Assembly: GCA_023212725.1 (NCBI GenBank)
Contig: JALBYF010000088.1
Coordinates: 1 to 62,566 of the forward strand
Length of the DNA: 62,566 nucleotides
Source of the DNA: Tranzscheliella williamsii
Lineage: Eukaryota > Basidiomycota > Ustilaginomycetes > Ustilaginales > Ustilaginaceae
Direction: 5' to 3'
In this document: positions 57,958 to 62,566 of the stretch, piece by piece
How the letters are laid out: each line of letters begins with the position of its first letter
Numbering within the stretch: position 1 is the stretch's first letter
Translations under genes and position numbers: made by a program
Notes under the pieces: generated by a model
Databases searched by the model: none
Told to the model about the DNA's origin: nothing
The model's input: only the letters and a program-made list of their open reading frames with translations

Positions 57958-59661
57958 TCAGGAGCGGGTATCTGTGCCGATGAGCTCGACGAAGGTGGCG
58001 GCGGTGGGGAAGAGGAAGGCGACCCAGCCGGTTTCAGCGGAGTGGGGGGCGGGGGCGTGCTCGGAGTGGTTGGGTGCGAGCTGGCGCGTGGGGCGCTTGG
58101 TGCGCCTGCGGCGTGTGCTTGTGGCGCCGAGGTCGAGCGAGTCGTCGCTGCCGGAAAGACTGCTGGATGGTTCGTCGGGGTCGGATTCGTGGGGCGCATG
58201 GGGAGAGGGGGGGGGAGGAGCGCCGAAGCGGGTGCTGAGCGGTGTCTTGGCGCGCCAGGTGAGCGGGGCGTGGGTGAAACCGGCGCAGCTGAGCACGGCC
58301 CAGGGGGCGTCGTGGTGCGCGGCCAGATAGGTGCCGACGTCGGCGGCGACACGGGCGATGAGGAACGAGCTGAGCAGCTGCGGGGGGTCACTGGCAGCGG
58401 CGGGCCAGCGCAGCTTGAGCAGCGCGCCCGGCCGCGCCGGCGCCGGCGGGCTGTAGACGCACGCCTCGTCCGGCCGGGTGTAGGTGCGCACGGCGTCCGC
58501 CTCCACCGCCACCAGCCCCGCCCACTCCACCGCCTCCTGCACCCGCGCCTGATACCCCTCCCACCCACCCGCTTCCACACCCCCTTCCAGCTCCGCAAAA
58601 GCCCGCCGCGGCTCCGTCCAGGCGCGTGAGAGCGGACAGTCGCCTTGGTCCAGCCCGGGAACCCAGACCGAGTGCATCACGCTCGGCGCAGACACGCGCA
58701 GCGGCAGCTGGCGTACGCAGCTCGGCCGCACAAGATGATCAGGGAACCGCAAGCGCGTGTCGATGCCCGCAGCATCGCCGGCCGTCTCGGCGGTCCGGCG
58801 GTCCGGCGCCCAGACGAAGAGCAAGTCCCATGTCGCATGCTCGGGCCCGATGGGGGAAGCGGTGCAGGCTGCAGCGTGAGCTATCTTGCCGGTGAGGTGC
58901 GTCTCTGCGACGGTGTGGGACGAGGCGAGCTGGTGCGCACGGGCGGCATCCCAAGCTCTGAGACGATCGAGCGCCTGCTGATAGCCCTTCTTTCCGGGCA
59001 CGAAGGACGGCGATAGGAGTGGCAGTTCGACGACAAAGCGGGTATCCGGACCACTGGTCCTATCCGCGGCCCGGCCCGAGGCGAGGCGGGAAAAATGACT
59101 CGCCCTGCCGGTCAAACCAAGCGTGTGGTAGGTGTCTTTGCATAGCGACAGCACAAGCGTGCCTTGGCCATCAAGGCAGACAGTGTCGTCCTCTTCGGAT
59201 ATGCGTCCTGGCTTGGCAGAGGGACTGCTGAGAGCGGTCAGCGTCCCCGTACGCAGGTAGGCAGTGACAAAGATGGGATCAAGGAAGAGGCTCAGAGGCA
59301 CACGTGCCGAATAAGAGCTGGCATTCGCAGTCAGCGCGCTAAGCTTGTCGACCAACGCTTGGGCCGTCCCAGAGAGGCCGGGTGTCTGGTCTTCGCTGCC
59401 GGACTGGTCGCTGTCACTCGTGCTGAGGGGCAAGATCAGCTCGAGGGACTGGTTGAACGGATGCTGCTCGATCCACTTGTCGAGGCAGGGAACAGAAGAA
59501 GCGGGTGCGCTGCCGTCTCGGCTGGTTCGCCCGGCAGGCGAGAAGAGGGAGGAGGGGGATGGGATCCAGTTGACGATCCATCTGGCGGGTCCGAGCTTTC
59601 GAGCCTTGTCAGCTCGAGCCGAGCTGCGCTTCCTCTTGTGCGAGCTCTTCCCCTTGAGCAT
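57958..59661 (-). CDS. Ribonuclease P/MRP subunit Rpp40-like protein
   Basis: A 567-residue intronless protein with ATG at 59661. The most diagnostic part is GTLVLSLCKDTYHTLGLTGR followed by VVELPLLSPSFVPGKKGYQQ and ALDRLRAWD, which resemble the Rpp40 family of RNase P/MRP protein subunits. The later part (LPLRVSAPSVMHSVWVPGL; DLLFVWAPD) and the C-terminal WVAFLFPTAATFVELIG are consistent with it. It is longer than animal Rpp40 (about 360 residues) because of Gly/Pro/Ser-rich insertions, notably an acidic and basic low-complexity stretch before the C-terminus (SDPDEPSSSLSGSDDSLDLG; TRRRRTKRP). A basic N-terminus (SSHKRKRSSARADKARK) fits a nucleolar protein. Divergent from the RING gene. Confidence 0.62.
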   Translation of the reverse strand: MLKGKSSHKRKRSSARADKARKLGPARWIVNWIPSPSSLFSPAGRTSRDGSAPASSVPCLDKWIEQHPFNQSLELILPLSTSDSDQSGSEDQTPGLSGTAQALVDKLSALTANASSYSARVPLSLFLDPIFVTAYLRTGTLTALSSPSAKPGRISEEDDTVCLDGQGTLVLSLCKDTYHTLGLTGRASHFSRLASGRAADRTSGPDTRFVVELPLLSPSFVPGKKGYQQALDRLRAWDAARAHQLASSHTVAETHLTGKIAHAAACTASPIGPEHATWDLLFVWAPDRRTAETAGDAAGIDTRLRFPDHLVRPSCVRQLPLRVSAPSVMHSVWVPGLDQGDCPLSRAWTEPRRAFAELEGGVEAGGWEGYQARVQEAVEWAGLVAVEADAVRTYTRPDEACVYSPPAPARPGALLKLRWPAAASDPPQLLSSFLIARVAADVGTYLAAHHDAPWAVLSCAGFTHAPLTWRAKTPLSTRFGAPPPPSPHAPHESDPDEPSSSLSGSDDSLDLGATSTRRRRTKRPTRQLAPNHSEHAPAPHSAETGWVAFLFPTAATFVELIGTDTRS

Positions 59662-60597
59662 CCCAGCGGCGTGAGCTGCTGCCCTGGTGCGGCGATGGTC
59701 TCCCTATCGCAGTGACCCTTGCGTGGTGGGAAGACGAAAGCCTCGAGGTAGGCACCACCCAAACTAACCCCTTGTCAAAAATACTTGGAGGATATTGTTA
59801 CAGCCACCCCCTTCCTCCACGCTCTTTTCCCGATCACACAACAGCAAACAACGACCTCCAGGCTTGCATAGCATGAGTGGAACTTTTTCGACATCATTTA
59901 GAAGGCTGTTGTCTATCTTGGAGGTTGATAAGACAGTGTTGTCCCTTCTCTAGCTCCTGACACACTATGAACAGCGCGATTCTACCCCCATAGCGCCGAT
60001 TAGTGTGAGTGAAAGCATCAAACGTATGGGTAAATCTCCACACGAGCAGTGCTAGGTCCTCTTCCAGTATGGCTGCGCAAATCGGGAAAAGAGCGTGGCG
60101 ATAAAGAATAAGGGAGTGGCTGTAACATTAATCGTCTGTCGCAGTCAAAAAAAGTCACCGCAACTAACACTTTTCGTAGCGCGTCTCATTCAATATCCAA
60201 AGTTGATTCCAGCCTGCCTTGCTTCCAGCTTGCCTTTTCTTGATGGCGGCACACCACGGCGGATGGTTTTGATTAAGACCGCGTCGCGGAGAGGTGTGCC
60301 AAGCTGTCCGTCTATGCCGCTCGCTGCTGCTGCTGCTGCCACTTGGCTCATCGCCACTGCTACCACGAAGCCGCTTGCTTGTCCAACCCAGACCGACGCT
60401 GCTTTCCATCGCATCCTAGCCAGCACTGAGCTGCTACCTCCACGGCTGCCCTTCCACGCAACCCACTGGTGTGGATACATCGATCGGGTGCGAGTCCGTT
60501 AGCGAGATGAGGTGGTGACACTACCCACGAAGCACCCACCCGTTCTCCTCGCAGCACCAGCGCGTGTAGCTTGACCGACCGCGTGCATCTTGCCGAC
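59662..60597. promoter_or_regulatory. Divergent promoter region, 936 bp
   Basis: Between the Rpp40-like start (minus) and the RING gene start (plus). It is noticeably AT-richer around 59780-60180 than the flanking genes. No gene, RNA or strong repeat was recognised. Confidence 0.5.
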
Positions 60598-61935
60598 ATG
60601 GGATGCAGCATCTGTCTCGACGGCTTCGAGCCACTGCCTGACGACAAGCAGCGGCCGACGGCTCTGCCGTGCGGCCACATCTTCCACTACGACTGCGTCC
60701 ACCAGTGGTTCTACGGCACTACTGTCGGCGGCAGCAGCTCGCGCAACCACCGGTGCCCGCTATGCGCGTCTGCGGCGAGTCCAGCGTCGATGCTGCGCCT
60801 CTATCCTTCGGAAAGCAACGACCTCGACATCTACCTCCAGGCCCACCGGGACAGCGGCACGCCGCATCCATCGGCCGTCGCGACGGGCAGCGCCGCCGCC
60901 AACACCCCCACGCATGCGTCGGACACCCTGCTGCATTCGCTGCTCGACCTCAACCACTCCCTCCAGTCCTTCGTCATGGCCGCCCACCAGGTTAGGGTGG
61001 ATACCATCCTGCGGTCCGGCGCCAGACTCAAGCGACTCGTCACAGACGTGGCAAGCGGCCCGGAGCCTGCCAAGACTGCCGAGTTTGGTCGCACTATCGA
61101 CTCGCTGGAGGCGGTGGTCCGGCATTATGACACGTTAAACCAAGACCTTGCTCGGAAGAGGAGGAAGGTGCAGGACAAAGAAGCGCGCATTTCAGCGCAG
61201 GAAGAGGTCATCCGGATGCAGGGGCAGGAAGCGGAGCGGGCGCTGCAGCAGGCGCGCCAGACGAGTTCGGACGCGGAGGGCCGGGTGCGCGAGGCGGAGG
61301 CGAGCCAGCGCATGTGCCGGGAGCTGCGGCGGAAGCTGGAGGAGGAGCGGGAGGCGGTGGCGCAGCGGGAGGGTGGTGTGGTGGAGCAGCGGCGGGAGGT
61401 GGAGAACCAGCGGCGGCGGCTGGAGGTGGACACGGCGATGAAGCTGAGTGCGGCGGAGGCGGAGGCGCGGCGGCAGGTGGCGGCGATGGCGGCCGAGATT
61501 GACGCCGCACAGCGCACCGCGCGCGCCGCCGAGCGCGAGCGCGAGCTCATCCGCCAGAAGAACAACCTCCTCGCCGCACAGATGCGCGACCTCCAGCTCC
61601 GCGTTCGCGCCCAGAAGGCCGCCCTTGCCCGCCCCCACCCCACCCCCACCCCCGCCCCCGCCTCCGGGCGGCGCGAGGCACTCGCAGAGGTAACGCAGCA
61701 GAGTAGCCCCGCCACGCCACCGCGCAAGCGCGCGCGCGCGCCCCTCTCCATCGAGCCCGAGGACCTCGACGACGAAAACGACGACCACCTCTTCCCGATG
61801 CCCGGCGCCCCACGCCCCGCCCCACACCCCCCCGCGCGCTCCATCCCCTCCACCTCCAGCAACCCCCCGCGCTTCGGCTGGCTCGCTCAGGCCCCCGCCC
61901 TCGCCCTCGGCCCCAAACACCGCCCCCGTCCCTGA
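60598..61935 (+). CDS. RING-H2 finger protein with long coiled coil (probable E3 ubiquitin ligase)
   Basis: A 445-residue intronless protein. ATG at 60598 is chosen because the longer frame begins with TTG. The RING starts at once: Cys3, Cys6, Cys25, His27, His30, Cys33, Cys53 and Cys56 (MGCSICLDGF; LPCGHIFHYDC; RCPLC), the C3H2C3 pattern of E2-binding E3 ligases. Residues about 105-185 are helical; about 180-350 form a continuous coiled coil rich in Arg, Glu and Ala (RKLEEEREAVAQREGGVVEQ and similar). A Pro/Thr linker with a basic RKRARAP patch and an acidic EDLDDENDDH stretch follows, then RFGWLAQAPA near the end. The layout RING plus coiled coil resembles TRAIP-type ligases, but this is architecture only. 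Convergent with SYS1. Confidence 0.78.
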   Translation: MGCSICLDGFEPLPDDKQRPTALPCGHIFHYDCVHQWFYGTTVGGSSSRNHRCPLCASAASPASMLRLYPSESNDLDIYLQAHRDSGTPHPSAVATGSAAANTPTHASDTLLHSLLDLNHSLQSFVMAAHQVRVDTILRSGARLKRLVTDVASGPEPAKTAEFGRTIDSLEAVVRHYDTLNQDLARKRRKVQDKEARISAQEEVIRMQGQEAERALQQARQTSSDAEGRVREAEASQRMCRELRRKLEEEREAVAQREGGVVEQRREVENQRRRLEVDTAMKLSAAEAEARRQVAAMAAEIDAAQRTARAAERERELIRQKNNLLAAQMRDLQLRVRAQKAALARPHPTPTPAPASGRREALAEVTQQSSPATPPRKRARAPLSIEPEDLDDENDDHLFPMPGAPRPAPHPPARSIPSTSSNPPRFGWLAQAPALALGPKHRPRP

Positions 61936-62130
61936 CCAGCCCGTCTCGCCCCCCCGCTCTAGCGCATCCCACACCCGATTGCCCTGTACAGTACAGCACT
62001 TCGATCCCGCATGCATCCATCACAGCGCCCGGTGCAAAGCGGGAGGTTTGGCCTTCGTAGAATCATTCGACTTGACAGCTCTGTCGAGCGCAGCGGAGTC
62101 GGGGTATAGTGTGGGGGCGGAGTGCGTGGC

Positions 62131-62566
62131 TTATAGGGGATTGAGCTCGATGGGTTTGTCATGGTGGCGGGGGGTGTTGTTGTGGGCTGGGGCGGCATCT
62201 GCGTCGAAGAGGACGCGCGGGTTTTGCGTGGGCGAGGGGGGGTGGTCGCCGGGGCCGACGAGGGAGTAGCCGAGGGTGCGGTTCATCTCGCGCTTGATGG
62301 CGAGTTGTTCGGAGGCTATCACGGTGAGGGTTGCGTGGAGGAGCATGGTGAGCCAGTAGAGCAGGCTGGAGGGGAGGGTGCGGGCGTAGGCGGTGGTGGC
62401 GATGAGGTGGAGCAGGTGGAGGGTGAGGGTGTGGTCGAGCATGTGTGTTGGGCGGCGGACGAGCAGGGTGAGGAGCGCCGTGTCGAGCGGTGCCGTGGCG
62501 AGCCAAGCGGCGGCGAGCGCCCACCCGCGCGCGCTGCCGCTGTGCCGCACCACCCGCTCGGCCCCC
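62131..62566 (-). CDS. SYS1: Golgi membrane protein Sys1 (3' part, runs off the window)
   Basis: Sys1 is a small four-helix Golgi protein that recruits the GTPase Arl3 to the trans-Golgi. The frame is open through the right edge of the window, so the N-terminus and start are missing. About 145 residues are visible: helices AAAWLATAPLDTALLTLLV, DHTLTLHLLHLIATTAYA and SLLYWLTMLLHATLTVIASE, then the conserved EQLAIKREM end of the domain, followed by a hydrophilic tail of about 50 residues rich in Pro, Asp and His. The TLTLHLLHLI helix and the E-x-L-x-x-x-x-E-M closing motif are the family marks. Stop is 195 bases from the stop of the convergent RING gene. Confidence 0.85.
   Translation of the reverse strand, partial: GAERVVRHSGSARGWALAAAWLATAPLDTALLTLLVRRPTHMLDHTLTLHLLHLIATTAYARTLPSSLLYWLTMLLHATLTVIASEQLAIKREMNRTLGYSLVGPGDHPPSPTQNPRVLFDADAAPAHNNTPRHHDKPIELNPL

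Noticed and set aside
1..62566. Secondary-metabolite or effector gene cluster
   Set aside because: Genes are mostly unrelated housekeeping functions; the acyltransferase, multicopper oxidase and possible Cys-rich remnant are separated by conserved genes.
1..62566. CRISPR arrays, insertion sequences, prophage
   Set aside because: No direct-repeat/spacer pattern, no transposase frames; the window is eukaryotic.

Overview
The window looks like nuclear chromosomal DNA of a smut-type basidiomycete (Ustilaginomycotina, near Ustilago, Sporisorium or Pseudozyma). The evidence is GC-rich compact genes, mostly intronless or with one to three short GT-AG introns, a yeast-like set of single-copy eukaryotic genes, and a cluster of sites matching the Ustilago pheromone response element. 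The lineage is an inference; no rRNA, tRNA, transposon or virus sequence was found. The window holds about 26 protein genes, with a partial gene at each end.

Left third (1-24,100): 3' part of the protein farnesyltransferase beta subunit; a membrane-anchored double-lobed amidohydrolase; an UNC93-like transporter; an ARE2-type sterol acyltransferase with a possible uORF; an unrecognised gene whose upstream region carries three exact and three near pheromone response elements; the ribosome-associated Hsp70 SSZ1; an unrecognised coiled-coil gene; the PP1 regulatory subunit REG1; and a condensation-like acyltransferase.

Middle third (24,100-43,300): a type II membrane GH5 exo-beta-1,3-glucanase; a gene-poor stretch with a possible decayed Cys-rich small-protein gene; a Dsl1/ZW10-type tethering protein with seven Trp-acidic repeats; an unrecognised coiled-coil protein; a multicopper oxidase; HMG-CoA synthase; and the diflavin reductase TAH18.

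Right third (43,300-62,566): a CID protein of RNA polymerase II; phosphoglycerate mutase; the APSES-ankyrin cell-cycle factor MBP1; the endocytic adaptor SLA1; a tiny cytochrome oxidase subunit gene (COX9-like); RTF2, whose start codon is alone on its exon; RPB7; an Rpp40-like protein; a RING-H2 coiled-coil protein; and the 3' part of SYS1.

The genes are mainly housekeeping and do not form an obvious biosynthetic cluster. Functional links are loose: HMG-CoA synthase and ARE2 (sterols), farnesyltransferase (an isoprenoid user), SYS1/Dsl1/SLA1 (membrane traffic), CID protein/RPB7/MBP1 (transcription). Genes often sit head-to-head over 0.5-1 kb promoters or tail-to-tail with under 100 bp between stops. 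The most interesting non-coding signal is the pheromone-element cluster at 10,665-10,962; the most interesting protein signal is the Trp-acidic repeat array of the Dsl1-like protein. Several start codons below were chosen because the longest open frame begins with a non-ATG codon.
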